A stretch of DNA of 64,000 nt from Ramlibacter paludis (GTDB taxonomy: Bacteria; Pseudomonadota; Gammaproteobacteria; Burkholderiales; Burkholderiaceae_C): NCBI RefSeq assembly GCF_022012305.1, contig NZ_JAKLTM010000004.1:62001-126000 (forward strand), in the 5' to 3' direction. Positions 39,156 to 51,303 of the stretch are shown here, piece by piece (the first letter of the stretch is position 1; the number at the start of each line of letters is the position of its first letter). The translations under genes and the position numbers were made by a program. The notes beneath the pieces were generated by a model. It was not told the DNA's origin. It ran no database searches and saw only the letters and a program-made list of their open reading frames with translations.

Positions 39156-40360
39156 GCCACCACCTTCCTTTCGCGCAGGGCCGCGATGTCGCCGGCCGCA
39201 AAACCGAGCTCCTGCAGCACCGCATCGGTGTCATCGCCCAGCCTGGGCGCCGAGGAGCGCACGCTGCCCGGCGTGCCGAGCAGCTTGGGCACGATGCCGG
39301 GCACTTCCAGCTCGTGGCCGTCGCGCGTCTTCTGCTTCCGGATCATGTCGCGGGCCCGGTAGTGCGGGTCCTCCACGATGTCGCGGGCGGTGTAGACGCG
39401 GCCGGCCGGCACCTTGGCCGCGCCCAGCACCTGCAGCACCTCCGTGACGCCGCGCGACTGCGTCCAGGCCTCGATCGCGCGGTCCAGTTCTTCCACGCGT
39501 GCCACCCGGCCCGCGTTGTCGGCGAGCGCCGGATCGGCGCCGAGGTCTTCGCGTCCGATCGCCTGCATGAGCCGCTTGAAAATGCTGTCGCCGTTGCCGG
39601 CGATCAGCACCACGCCGTCGCTGCAGCGGTAGGCGTTCGAGGGCGCGATGCCCGGCAGCGCCGAGCCGGCCGGCTCGCGCACCGCGCCGAAGGCGCTGTA
39701 CTCGGGCACCAGGCTCTCCATCACGTTGAACACGGCCTCGGTCAGGGCGACGTCGATCACCTGGCCGCGCCCGCCGTTGACCTTGCGGTGGTACAGCGCC
39801 GTCAGCACGCCGATGGTGCCGTGCAGCGCGGCCAGCGTGTCGCCGATCGAGATGCCGCAGCGCACCGGCACCCGGCCCGGCTCGCCGGTCAGGTGGCGCA
39901 GGCCGCCCATGGCCTCTCCGATCGCGCCGAAGCCCGGGAGGTCGCGGTAAGGGCCGGTCTGGCCGTAGCCCGAGATGCGCAGCATCACCAGGCCGGGGTT
40001 GTCGCGCGCGAGCTCCTCGTACGACATGCCCCAGCCCTCGAGCGTGCCGGGGCGGAAGTTCTCGATCAGCACGTCGGCGCCGGCGATCAGCTGGCGCGCG
40101 ATCGCCTGGCCTTCCGGGCTGCGCAGGTCGAGCGCGAGCGAGCGCTTGTTGCGCGACTGGACCTGCCACCACACCGAGGTGCCGTCCTGGATCAGGCGCC
40201 AGTTGCGCAGCGGGTCGCCCGCGCCGGGCGGCTCGATCTTCACCACGTCGGCGCCGAAGTCGCCCAGGGTCTTGCCGGCGAAGGGACCGGCGATCAGCTG
40301 GCCCATCTCCACCACCTTCAGTCCGGCCAGTGCGCCGGGTGCGAGTTGCGGAAGGTCCAT
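39152..40360 (-). CDS. CaiB/BaiF-family CoA transferase
   Basis: The 402-residue class III CoA transferase begins MDLPQLAPGALAGLKVVEMG and shows GDFGADVVKIEPPGAGDPLR, SRNKRSLALDLRSPEG and IENFRPGTLEGWG. The catalytic Asp region is DLPGFGAIGEAMGGLRHLTG. It moves CoA between carboxylic acids. Coupled to the HMG-CoA-lyase-like gene, suggesting activation followed by cleavage of a branched dicarboxylate. Confidence 0.93.
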   Translation of the reverse strand: MDLPQLAPGALAGLKVVEMGQLIAGPFAGKTLGDFGADVVKIEPPGAGDPLRNWRLIQDGTSVWWQVQSRNKRSLALDLRSPEGQAIARQLIAGADVLIENFRPGTLEGWGMSYEELARDNPGLVMLRISGYGQTGPYRDLPGFGAIGEAMGGLRHLTGEPGRVPVRCGISIGDTLAALHGTIGVLTALYHRKVNGGRGQVIDVALTEAVFNVMESLVPEYSAFGAVREPAGSALPGIAPSNAYRCSDGVVLIAGNGDSIFKRLMQAIGREDLGADPALADNAGRVARVEELDRAIEAWTQSRGVTEVLQVLGAAKVPAGRVYTARDIVEDPHYRARDMIRKQKTRDGHELEVPGIVPKLLGTPGSVRSSAPRLGDDTDAVLQELGFAAGDIAALRERKVVA

Positions 40361-40367
40361 GGCGGCC

Positions 40368-41339
40368 TCAGTCGACGGTCGCGCCGGATTCCTTGACGAT
40401 CCTGGCCCAGCGCGGCAGGTCGTCGTGCACCACGGTCGCCAGCTGCGCGGCACTTTCCTTCCAGGGTTCGGTGCCGACGCCGGCCAGCTTCTCCTGCACG
40501 TCCTTGCTGTCCAGCGCCTTGTTCACCGCCACCTGCAGCTGCTCGATGACGGCCTTGGGCGTGCCGGCCGGCGCGAACAGCGCGTACCAGGGCGTGGAGC
40601 CGAAGCCCTTGACCGTTTCGCCGATGGTGGGCGAATCCGGCAGAGCGCCGACCCGCTTCTCGTTCACCACGCCCAGCACCTTGAGCTTGCCGCTGCGGAT
40701 GAACTGCAGCGAAGACGGCAGGCTCTGCACCGAGAGCTGCACCTGGCCGGCCACCACGTCGGTGACGGCGGCCGAGGCGCCCTTGTAGGGCACGTGGACC
40801 AGCTCGATGCCGGTGGCCTTGCCCAGCATCTCGCCGATCAGGTGGTTCAGCGTGCCGTTGCCGGCGGAGGCGATCATGTACTTGCCGGGGCTCTTCTTCG
40901 CCAGCGCCACCAGCTCGCTGACGTTCTTCGCCGGGAAGGACGGATTGGCCACCAGCACGTAGCCCGCGGTCGCGACGCCGGCCACCGGCTCGAAGTCCTT
41001 CACCGGGTCGAAGCCCACGTTCTTGTACAGCGAGGGATTGATCACCTGGGTGCTGTTGGTGGTGAGCATCAGCGTGTAGCCATCGGGCTTGGCCTTGGCG
41101 ACGTAGGCGGTGCCCACGTTGCCGCCGGCGCCGGGCCGGTTGTCGACGATGAACTGCTGGCCCAGCTGCTCCGAGATCTTCTGGGCGACGACGCGCGCGA
41201 TGGCGTCGTTGGCGCCGCCGGCGGCCTGCGGCACGACGACGGTGACGGGGCGGCTCGGATACTTGTCCTGGGCCTGGGCGAGGCCGCAGGCGGCGGCGCA
41301 GGCAGCCAGCACGAGGGCAGCACGGCGGGTGGCGAGCAT
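40368..41339 (-). CDS. Bug-family (TctC-type) periplasmic substrate-binding protein 1
   Basis: The 323-residue protein has a signal peptide (AALVLAACAAACGLAQAQ) and the Bug fold: SRPVTVVVPQAAGGANDAIA, DNRPGAGGNVGTAYVAKAKP and HVPYKGASAAVTDVVAG. Bug proteins bind carboxylates. No TctA/TctB membrane genes are adjacent. It starts 7 bases upstream of the CaiB gene and likely supplies its substrate. Confidence 0.92.
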   Translation of the reverse strand: MLATRRAALVLAACAAACGLAQAQDKYPSRPVTVVVPQAAGGANDAIARVVAQKISEQLGQQFIVDNRPGAGGNVGTAYVAKAKPDGYTLMLTTNSTQVINPSLYKNVGFDPVKDFEPVAGVATAGYVLVANPSFPAKNVSELVALAKKSPGKYMIASAGNGTLNHLIGEMLGKATGIELVHVPYKGASAAVTDVVAGQVQLSVQSLPSSLQFIRSGKLKVLGVVNEKRVGALPDSPTIGETVKGFGSTPWYALFAPAGTPKAVIEQLQVAVNKALDSKDVQEKLAGVGTEPWKESAAQLATVVHDDLPRWARIVKESGATVD

Positions 41340-41449
41340 GGTTTGTCTCCTTGGGAAGGTCAGGTGAACAGCCGGGGCCGCGGGTGTCTCGCGGCTTGCA
41401 CGCAAGTCTAGGAAGCCCCGCCTCCCGGCGGAATGACGCAGCGTGGAAG

Positions 41450-41476
41450 CCAGCTTTCGCGGACCACGAAAGCTGG
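41450..41476. promoter_or_regulatory. 10-base-pair inverted repeat between LysR and Bug genes
   Basis: CCAGCTTTCG and CGAAAGCTGG flank a 7-base loop in the 144-base gap downstream of the LysR gene and upstream of the Bug gene. It could terminate LysR transcription or serve as an operator; there is no T run. Confidence 0.5.
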
Positions 41477-41483
41477 GGCGGGT

Positions 41484-44813
<3,330 letters not shown>

Positions 44814-44819
44814 AACGAA

Positions 44820-44843
44820 AAAGCCCGCCGGGAGGCGGGCTTT
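44820..44843. terminator. Terminator after katG
   Basis: AAAGCCCGCC-GGGA-GGCGGGCTTT, a 10-base-pair stem with A/T flanks, lies 6 bases after the katG stop and can also serve the convergent small ORF. Confidence 0.85.
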
Positions 44844-44861
44844 CGGCAGCGCGCAATAGCG

Positions 44862-45074
44862 CTAGTGCGCCGTGGGCGAGGTCCTCACCCCGATCCACTG
44901 CAGGCCTTCCTGCAGTGCGTATTCGGCGGCCTGCAGCTGGGACTGGAACAGTTTCGTCAGGCGCACCACGCGGTCGGTGGTGGCGGAGCCGGAGCCCGAG
45001 CGGATGGAGACGGAGCTGGCGTACCAGCCGTTCTCCAGGGCCTTGACGAGGGGAGAGATGAGGTACTTGCCCAC
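44862..45074 (-). CDS. Small protein downstream of infA, start uncertain
   Basis: At least 70 residues from GTG 45074: [40 protein letters not shown], then a helix [19 protein letters not shown]. The upstream in-frame segment VIQNKHPLPTT looks protein-like but has no ATG, GTG or TTG; an AUC at 45104 is the only nearby candidate, preceded by AGAAAGAAAG. It is in the same frame as infA, whose TGA is at 45131-45129. Family not recognised. Probably real given its composition and its terminator-bounded end. Confidence 0.6.
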   Translation of the reverse strand: MGKYLISPLVKALENGWYASSVSIRSGSGSATTDRVVRLTKLFQSQLQAAEYALQEGLQWIGVRTSPTAH

Positions 45075-45128
45075 GGTGGTGGGCAGGGGATGCTTGTTCT
45101 GGATGACTTTCTTTCTGGGAGCGAGGCG

Positions 45129-45398
45129 TCAGCGGCGAGCCGGGCGATAAGCCGGGCGCGGCGCACCGCCGGTGCGGGGAGGCAGGTGCCGGAACATGAT
45201 CCGGCCCTTGTTCAGGTCGTAGGGCGACAGTTCGAGGCTGACGTCGTCGCCGGCAATGATGCGGATGCGGTGCTTCTTCATCTTGCCGCCGGTATAGGCG
45301 ATCAGCTCGTGGCCGTTTTCCAGGATCACGCGGCAGCGCGAGTCGGGCAGCACTTCCGCCACCTTGCCGCGCATTTCGATGAGTTCTTCCTTGGACAT
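45129..45398 (-). CDS. infA: Translation initiation factor IF-1
   Basis: The 89-residue S1/OB-fold protein matches IF-1: [40 protein letters not shown] and [24 protein letters not shown] [20 protein letters not shown]. It has an Arg/Pro-rich tail ([17 protein letters not shown]) longer than E. coli IF-1. This version away from ribosomal genes is typical of the second, Burkholderiales-type infA. About 254 bases of leader before the next divergent gene may hold a control region. Confidence 0.93.
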   Translation of the reverse strand: MSKEELIEMRGKVAEVLPDSRCRVILENGHELIAYTGGKMKKHRIRIIAGDDVSLELSPYDLNKGRIMFRHLPPRTGGAPRPAYRPARR

Positions 45399-45652
45399 GG
45401 AATCCTTGCAATGGAAACCCGGCCAGGAAGCACGAAGGCTTGCCACGCGGAGTGCGCGACGCGGTCGGGTTTTGGGGGTTTGGCCGGCGTACGGGCCGGG
45501 GCGTGCAGTGCTGGCGTCAGGGACCTCGCGCGGAGGGCCAGGACTGCTTGGTGCGTGCAGCTGATGCAGCGGCACCCGTGTATTGTACCGCTTTACGCAC
45601 GAGCGTGCAGGGCGCGCCCACGGCGCGCGCGAAGCGGCTAGAGTGGCGCGGC

Positions 45653-47110
45653 ATGGAAGCCCACGACCTGCACCAGATTGCCGTAGCCGCCATGCGCGCG
45701 CGCGGCCTGCTGCCCACCTTCGCACCGCAAGCCCTGCAGGAAGCCGCCGCTGCTTCGCGCACCGGTCCCGCCACCGACGCGGCGATCCGCGACCTGCGGC
45801 ACCTGCCCTGGTTCTCGATCGACAACGACGACACGCAGGACCTCGACCAGCTGAGCGTGGCCGAGGACCTGCCGGCCGGCGCCGCGCGCTTGATGGTCGC
45901 CGTGGCGGACGTCGATGCGATGGTGCGGCCGGGCGGCCCGGTCGATGACCATGCCGCGACCAACACGACCTCGGTCTACACGGCCGCGGGCGTGTTCCCG
46001 ATGCTGCCGGAGATCCTGTCGACCGACCTCACCTCGCTGCACGAAGGGCGCGAGCGCCTCGCCGTCGTCGTCGACATGCAGGTCCAGGCGGACGGCACGG
46101 TCAGCGCCTCGGAGATCTACCGCGCGGCGGTGCTCAATCGGGCCAAGCTCACCTACGACGGCGTCTCGGCCTGGCTCGATGGCGCGGCGCCGCTGCCGCC
46201 GCAAGCCGCGTCGGTGCCGCAGCTGGAACAGCAGCTGCGGCTGCACGATGCGTTGGCGGGGCGGCTGCGGCAATGGCGCTTCCAGCGCGGCGCGCTGGAC
46301 CTGAAGACGGTGTCGCCGCGGCCGGTGTTCGACGCGGCCGGCTTGCTCGTCGACCTGCGCGCCGACGAGAAGAACCGCGCCAAGGACCTGATCGCCGACC
46401 TGATGATCGCCACCAATGCGGCGGCCGCGCGCTTCCTCGCGCACCATGGCTTCCCCTCGCTGCGCCGCTTCCTGCAGGCGCCGCGGCGCTGGGAGCGCAT
46501 CGTGGCGCTGGCGGCCACGCACGGCGCGCAATTGCCGGCGACGCCCGACGCGGTGGCGCTCGACGCCTTCCTGCGTGCGCGCCGCGCGGCCGATCCCGAC
46601 GGCTATGCCGACCTGTCGCTGGCGGTGGTGAAGCTGCTGGGCGCGGGCGAATACGGCGCGGCGCCGCCGGAGGCGACCGCCCTGCCCGGTCACTTCGGCC
46701 TGGCGGTGAACGACTATGCGCATTCGACCGCGCCGAACCGGCGCTTTCCGGACCTGGTCACGCAGCGCCTGCTGAAGGCGGCGCTGGCCGGCGCTGCGCC
46801 GCCCTACGACGCCGCGGCGCTCGCCGAAATCGCGCGCCACTGCACGCTGCAGGAAGACAACGCCAACAAGGTGGAGCGGCAGGTGCTGAAGGCGGCCGCG
46901 GCCTTCCTGCTGCACGGGCGCATCGGCGAGCGCTGGCAGGCGATCGTCACCGGCGCGGCGGCGAAAGGGACCTTCGTGCGCATCCACGCGCCGCTGGTGG
47001 AAGGGCGGGTGGTGCGCGGGTTCGAAGGGCTCGACGTGGGCGATGCGGTGGGCGTGCGCCTCGTGGCGGTCGATCCGGAGCAGGGCTACATCGATTTCGA
47101 GCGGGCGTGA
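45653..47110 (+). CDS. RNase II / RNB-domain exoribonuclease
   Basis: The 485-residue enzyme has the RNB catalytic motif [20 protein letters not shown] with the metal-binding aspartates, and [20 protein letters not shown] typical of RNB enzymes. [20 protein letters not shown] is the conserved C-terminal RNB motif, followed by an S1-like end ([20 protein letters not shown]). It lacks the N-terminal cold-shock domains of RNase II/R. It degrades RNA 3' to 5'. Divergent from infA. Confidence 0.92.
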   Translation: MEAHDLHQIAVAAMRARGLLPTFAPQALQEAAAASRTGPATDAAIRDLRHLPWFSIDNDDTQDLDQLSVAEDLPAGAARLMVAVADVDAMVRPGGPVDDHAATNTTSVYTAAGVFPMLPEILSTDLTSLHEGRERLAVVVDMQVQADGTVSASEIYRAAVLNRAKLTYDGVSAWLDGAAPLPPQAASVPQLEQQLRLHDALAGRLRQWRFQRGALDLKTVSPRPVFDAAGLLVDLRADEKNRAKDLIADLMIATNAAAARFLAHHGFPSLRRFLQAPRRWERIVALAATHGAQLPATPDAVALDAFLRARRAADPDGYADLSLAVVKLLGAGEYGAAPPEATALPGHFGLAVNDYAHSTAPNRRFPDLVTQRLLKAALAGAAPPYDAAALAEIARHCTLQEDNANKVERQVLKAAAAFLLHGRIGERWQAIVTGAAAKGTFVRIHAPLVEGRVVRGFEGLDVGDAVGVRLVAVDPEQGYIDFERA

Positions 47111-47126
47111 CGAGGTAGCGGGCCAG

Positions 47127-48677
47127 TCAGGCTTGCAACCGCTGCCGCAGCACGCGGTGCAGGATCTTGCCCGTGGCCGTGCGCGGCATGTCGGCGTCGG
47201 CGAGGAACAGCACCGACTGCGGGCACTTGAAGCCGGCCAGGCGCTCGCGGCACCAGGCGCGCAGTTCGTCGGCGCCGGCCTGTTCGCCCTGGTGCAGCAC
47301 CACCACCGCCTGCACCGCCTCGCCCCATTTCGCGTGCGGCACGCCGATCACGGCCACGTCCTTCACCTTGGGATGGGCGCCCAGCACGCCTTCGACCTCC
47401 GACGGATAGATGTTCTCGCCGCCGCTGATGATCATGTTGCTCTTGCGGTCCACCAGCCAGATGTAGCCGTCGGCGTCGCGCCGCGCCATGTCGCCCACCG
47501 AGCACCAGTCGCCGCGGAAGGCCTCGGCGGTCTTGTCGGTGTTCTTCCAGTAGCCGTCGAAGGCATAGGGGCTGCGCGAGAACAGTTCGCCCACCTCGCC
47601 GTCGGCCACCTCGCGGCCGTCCTCGTCCAGCAGCCGGATCGCGCCGCTGCCGGCCCATTCGCGCCCGACCGAGCCGAGCCGGTCGATCTGCTCGTGGGGA
47701 CGCAGCAGCGTCACCCAGCCCGCTTCGGTGGAGCCGTACAGCTCGTACAGCTTGCCGTTGCGGAAGAACTCCAGGATGCCCAGCTTGGTGTCGCGGCGCG
47801 CGGGCGCCGAGGAGATCATCAGCTTGCCGACGCTGGCCACGTCGTACTTGCGCTTCACCTCCTCGGGCAGCGCCAGCAGCATGATGTAGTGCGTGGGCAC
47901 CAGCGACGTGAAGGTCACCTTCTCGTGCGCCAGCGTGGCCAGCAGCGCCTCGGGGTCGAAGCTGCGCCTGTCGTCGACCACGATGGTGGCGCCGAGGTGG
48001 ATGAAGGTCGTGCCGAAGTACAGCGAATTCGCATGGCACAGCGGCATCACGAGCAGGCCGGTGTCGTCGCGGCTGAAGCCCATCTCCAGCGCGGTGGCCA
48101 GCGCGATCAGGCTGCTGCCTTCGTGGCTGCGGACCACGCCCTTGGGCCGCCCGGTGGTGCCGGAGGTGTACATGAGTGCACAGGTGTCGGCGGGCGCGAC
48201 CGGCGGAAACACGCGTCCGGCGTCAGCGCCGGCCAGCAGCTGCTCGTAGCCGGTCCAGCCGCCGGTGGGCGGCTCGCCCAGCACGATGTGGCAGGCCGTG
48301 GGCATGGCCAGCTCGCCGCGGATGGCGTCGACGGTGCCGCAGAACTCGCGGCCCGCGATCAGCGCGCCGACTTCCGCGTGGCCGGCGATGTAGGCGATCT
48401 CGGGCGCGGTCAGGCGGAAGTTGATCGGCACTGCCACCAGCCCGGCACGCGCCAGGCCGACGTAGATCTCCATCCATTCCAGGCAGTTGTAGGCGAGCAC
48501 GGCCACCCGGTCGCCGGGGGCCAGGCCCAGGCCGAGCAGGCCCGCGGCCAGGCGCGTGGCCCGCGCGTCCCACTCCGCATAGGTGAGGGACCGCCGGGAA
48601 TCGCGCGCGCCCAGCTTGCGCGGCGTGAGGCGGGCGTGGGCGGCGACGGCGTCGGCCAGGGTCAGCAGTCGGTTCAT
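47127..48677 (-). CDS. AMP-forming acyl-CoA synthetase
   Basis: The 516-residue ANL-family ligase has the P-loop MYTSGTTGRPKGVVRSH, the adenylate motif LYGSTEAGWVTLL, the hinge YIWLVDRKSNMIISGGENIY, and the C-terminal catalytic Lys in ATGKILHRVLRQ. It activates a carboxylic acid to acyl-CoA. It is divergent from a ThDP-enzyme gene, sharing a palindromic operator, and probably part of the same catabolic set. Confidence 0.93.
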   Translation of the reverse strand: MNRLLTLADAVAAHARLTPRKLGARDSRRSLTYAEWDARATRLAAGLLGLGLAPGDRVAVLAYNCLEWMEIYVGLARAGLVAVPINFRLTAPEIAYIAGHAEVGALIAGREFCGTVDAIRGELAMPTACHIVLGEPPTGGWTGYEQLLAGADAGRVFPPVAPADTCALMYTSGTTGRPKGVVRSHEGSSLIALATALEMGFSRDDTGLLVMPLCHANSLYFGTTFIHLGATIVVDDRRSFDPEALLATLAHEKVTFTSLVPTHYIMLLALPEEVKRKYDVASVGKLMISSAPARRDTKLGILEFFRNGKLYELYGSTEAGWVTLLRPHEQIDRLGSVGREWAGSGAIRLLDEDGREVADGEVGELFSRSPYAFDGYWKNTDKTAEAFRGDWCSVGDMARRDADGYIWLVDRKSNMIISGGENIYPSEVEGVLGAHPKVKDVAVIGVPHAKWGEAVQAVVVLHQGEQAGADELRAWCRERLAGFKCPQSVLFLADADMPRTATGKILHRVLRQRLQA

Positions 48678-48700
48678 GGTCGGGCTTCCGGGTTGAAATA

Positions 48701-48722
48701 AATTCAGAACTCTGAATTCAGA
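48701..48722. promoter_or_regulatory. Overlapping palindromes: probable GntR operator between acyl-CoA ligase and ThDP-enzyme genes
   Basis: AATTCAGA-AC-TCTGAATT (48701-48718) overlaps the perfect 12-base palindrome TCTGAATTCAGA (48711-48722). Two repeats of the half-site TTCAGA/TCTGAA in tandem suit one or two GntR dimers. The GntR gene is the last gene of the plus-strand operon, which suggests autoregulation of both directions. TATTAT at 48729-48734 is a candidate -10 box for the plus-strand operon. Confidence 0.75.
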
Positions 48723-48798
48723 ATGCGCTATTATGCAAACCAGCCCGGCGCCGGCAAGCGCCGTTCATCGCCAGCCACCCCCGCCCCATGGAGCGCCC

Positions 48799-50529
48799 AT
48801 GCCCCTGATGCCCCTTTCCGACCAGTCCGCGGCCGCCGTCATCGCCCGGTTCCTCAAGCAGCGCGGCGTGCAGCGCGTCTACGGCCTGTGCGGCGGCCAT
48901 GTGATGCCGATCTGGATGCGGCTGGACGCCGAGGGCATCCGCATCGTCGACGTGCGCGACGAGCGCGCGGCGGTCTACATGGCACATGCCGAGGCCCAGC
49001 TCACCGGCGGCCTGGGCGTGGCGCTGGTCACCGCGGGACCGGGGGTCACCAACGCCATGACCGGGATCGCCAATGCGCACGTGGCGCGCGCGCCGGTGCT
49101 GGTGCTGTCGGGCGTGCCGCCGCGGCCGCAGGAGAACCGGGGCGCGCTGCAGGACATCGTGCATACCGACCTGGTCCGCTCCATCACGCGTTACGCGCGC
49201 ACGGTGCGCGAGCCGGCGCTGGTGCTGCAGGAACTGGACGAAGCCGTGGCGCGCGCGCAGGGCCAGGGCGGCGAGCCTGGCCCGGTGTACCTCGACTTCC
49301 CGGTGGACACGCTGCGCGCCGAAGTGCCCGCCGCGGTGCAGCTGCCGGAACACTTCGCCGCCAAGCCAGCACGCCGCAGCGCGCCCGATCCGGTCGACGT
49401 GCAGGCGGCGGTCGATCTGCTCTTCTCCGCGCGCCGGCCGCTGGTGATCTCGGGCCGCGGGGCCGAGGGCGCGGGCGACGCGCTGGCGCGCCTGCTCACG
49501 CGCCTGCAGGCGCCTTACCTCGACACCGGCGAGAGCCGCGGCCTGGTGCCCGAAGACCATCCTTCGGTGGTCGCCGCGATGCGGGGCACGGTGATGGGCC
49601 AGGCGGACCTGGTCGTGACGGTGGGGCGCCGGCTCGACTTCCAGCTGGCCTACGGCTCGCCGGCGGTGTTCGGCGAGGCGAAGTTCCTGCGCATCGCCGA
49701 CTGCGCCGCCGAACTGCGCGACAACCGCCGCGGCGCCGTCGAACTGCTGGCCACGCCCGCGCTGGCGCTCGAAGCGATCCTGGCCGCCGCGGGCAAGCGC
49801 GAGCCCGCCACCGACCTCGCCTGGGCGCGCGGCCTGCGCGACAAGCACTGCGAGCGTTCCGACAAGCTGGCATCGACCATGCGCAACGCGCCGGCGGGCA
49901 GCGACGGCCGCATGCATCCCAACCGCGTGCTGGCCGCGCTGCGCGACGCCTTGCCCGCTGACGCCGTGGTGGTCGCCGACGGCGGCGATTTCCTCAGCTT
50001 CGCCCGCGTCGGCCTGCCCGCCAGCACCTATCTCGACCCCGGCTCGCTGGGCTGCATCGGCGTGGGCACGCCCTTCGGCGTGGCAGCCAGCCTGGCCTGT
50101 CCCGGCAAGACGGTGGTGGTGGCCACCGGCGACGGCGCCTTCGGCTTCAACGCGATGGAGTTGGACACCGCGGTGCGGCACCAGGCGCCCGTGCTGGTCG
50201 TGGTGGCCAACAACGGCTCCTGGGCCATCGAGGTGCGCGACCAGCAGGAAACCCACGGCAAGGTGGTGGGCACGCGGCTGCAATATGCCGACCATGCGGC
50301 GATGGCGCGCGCCTTCGGCATGCACGGGGAGCGCGTCGAGAAGGCGGAAGACCTGCCCGGCGCGATCCGGCGCGCCCTGGCCAATCGCCCTGCCCTCCTC
50401 GACGTGGTGGTCACGCCCGAAGCGGCATCGTCCGATGCCAAGTCCGGCCTCGCCTGGGTGCCGGACCTGCAGCCGCTCGCGGCCTGGGACGAGGCCGAGC
50501 GCGCCTGGCGTTACGATCGACGTCCATGA
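48799..50529 (+). CDS. Thiamine-diphosphate-dependent enzyme (acetolactate synthase / 2-hydroxyacyl-CoA lyase-like)
   Basis: The 576-residue protein has the three-domain ThDP fold. The catalytic glutamate region is VDVRDERAAVYMAHAEAQLT, followed by LVTAGPGVTNAMTGIANAHV. The C-terminal ThDP/Mg motif is VVVATGDGAFGFNAMELDTA with VVVANNGSWAIE. The ATG at 48799 is chosen over upstream ATG codons because GGAG lies 6 bases before. It could be a 2-hydroxyacyl-CoA lyase, benzoylformate decarboxylase or oxalyl-CoA decarboxylase; the adjacent acyl-CoA ligase favours a CoA-linked reaction. Overlaps the GntR gene start (ATGA). Confidence 0.88.
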   Translation: MPLMPLSDQSAAAVIARFLKQRGVQRVYGLCGGHVMPIWMRLDAEGIRIVDVRDERAAVYMAHAEAQLTGGLGVALVTAGPGVTNAMTGIANAHVARAPVLVLSGVPPRPQENRGALQDIVHTDLVRSITRYARTVREPALVLQELDEAVARAQGQGGEPGPVYLDFPVDTLRAEVPAAVQLPEHFAAKPARRSAPDPVDVQAAVDLLFSARRPLVISGRGAEGAGDALARLLTRLQAPYLDTGESRGLVPEDHPSVVAAMRGTVMGQADLVVTVGRRLDFQLAYGSPAVFGEAKFLRIADCAAELRDNRRGAVELLATPALALEAILAAAGKREPATDLAWARGLRDKHCERSDKLASTMRNAPAGSDGRMHPNRVLAALRDALPADAVVVADGGDFLSFARVGLPASTYLDPGSLGCIGVGTPFGVAASLACPGKTVVVATGDGAFGFNAMELDTAVRHQAPVLVVVANNGSWAIEVRDQQETHGKVVGTRLQYADHAAMARAFGMHGERVEKAEDLPGAIRRALANRPALLDVVVTPEAASSDAKSGLAWVPDLQPLAAWDEAERAWRYDRRP

Positions 50530-51197
50530 TGAAGACCCTGGAGACCGCGCCCAGCCTGGTGGAACAGGTGCGCGACGCGATCCTCGCCGAGATCGCGTCG
50601 GGCAAGCTGCTGCCCGGGGCGCGCATCATCCAGGAGCAGATCGCGCAGGAGCTGGGCGTGTCGCGCCAGCCGGTGCAGCAGGCGCTGGTGGTGCTGCGCA
50701 ACCTGGGCGTGCTGCGCGATGCGCCCGGGCGCGGGCTGCAGGTGGCGCCGCTGGACCTGCAGCACGTGCGCGACATGTACGACGTGCGCGCGGTGCTGGA
50801 GGGCCTGGCCTTCCGCAAGGCCGCCGAGCGCAACGCGAAGGAAGCGGCTGCGCGCGGCCCGGCGCTGATCCGCGCCGGCCGCAAGGCGGTGGCCAAGGGC
50901 TCGGTGGCCGACATGATCGCGGCCGACATGGCCTTCCACGATTTCGTCTACGAACTGTCCGAGAACCCGCTGGTCGGCCCGGCGATGGACACGCACTGGA
51001 CCAACACGCAGCGCGTGATGGGCGAAGTGCTGATGCGCGACGAGAAGCCGCGCGACATCTGGGACCAGCACGAGGAACTGCTGCAGGCGCTGGCCGCCGG
51101 CGACGGCGAGCGCGCGGAAGCGCTTGCGCGCCGTCACATCCAGCAGGCCGCCGATTTCATGATCGAGCGGCTGCGGAAAGAGACTACGGGCCCTTGA
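50526..51197 (+). CDS. GntR-family regulator, FCD (FadR-like) type
   Basis: The 223-residue regulator has the GntR winged helix (LVEQVRDAILAEIASGKLLP, IIQEQIAQELGVSRQPVQQA) and an FCD ligand domain with metal-binding residues in MAFHDFVYELSENPLV, DQHEELLQALAAG and ARRHIQQAADFMI. It overlaps the ThDP enzyme gene by ATGA and likely binds the palindromes at 48701-48722. The ligand is probably an acid handled by this cluster. Confidence 0.92.
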   Translation: MMKTLETAPSLVEQVRDAILAEIASGKLLPGARIIQEQIAQELGVSRQPVQQALVVLRNLGVLRDAPGRGLQVAPLDLQHVRDMYDVRAVLEGLAFRKAAERNAKEAAARGPALIRAGRKAVAKGSVADMIAADMAFHDFVYELSENPLVGPAMDTHWTNTQRVMGEVLMRDEKPRDIWDQHEELLQALAAGDGERAEALARRHIQQAADFMIERLRKETTGP

Positions 51198-51209
51198 TCC
51201 CCGGGGGAA

Positions 51210-51295
51210 GCCGCGGTTCGGCTGCGCGCTCACCAACGGCCTACGGGGGCCACGCCTGTTCGTAGGCCGTGGTGAGCGCGCAGCCGAACCGCGGC
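51210..51295. repeat. Dispersed long hairpin repeat, family B, copy 1
   Basis: Arm 51210-51245 is complementary to 51261-51295 with one bulged base, around a 15-base loop. The outer part contains GCCGCGGTTC and the inner part CGGCCTACG. It separates the convergent GntR and chemoreceptor genes. The second copy is at 57029-57104. Confidence 0.88.
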
Positions 51296-51303
51296 AGGCC
51301 CGA

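Noticed and set aside
45399-45652. Riboswitch or RNA gene in the infA leader region
   Set aside because: I could not find a convincing conserved structure or terminator in this 254-base intergenic region; it is left unassigned.
48718-50325. Large minus-strand frame opposite the ThDP enzyme
   Set aside because: Antisense shadow; the plus-strand frame has complete ThDP motifs and a ribosome site.
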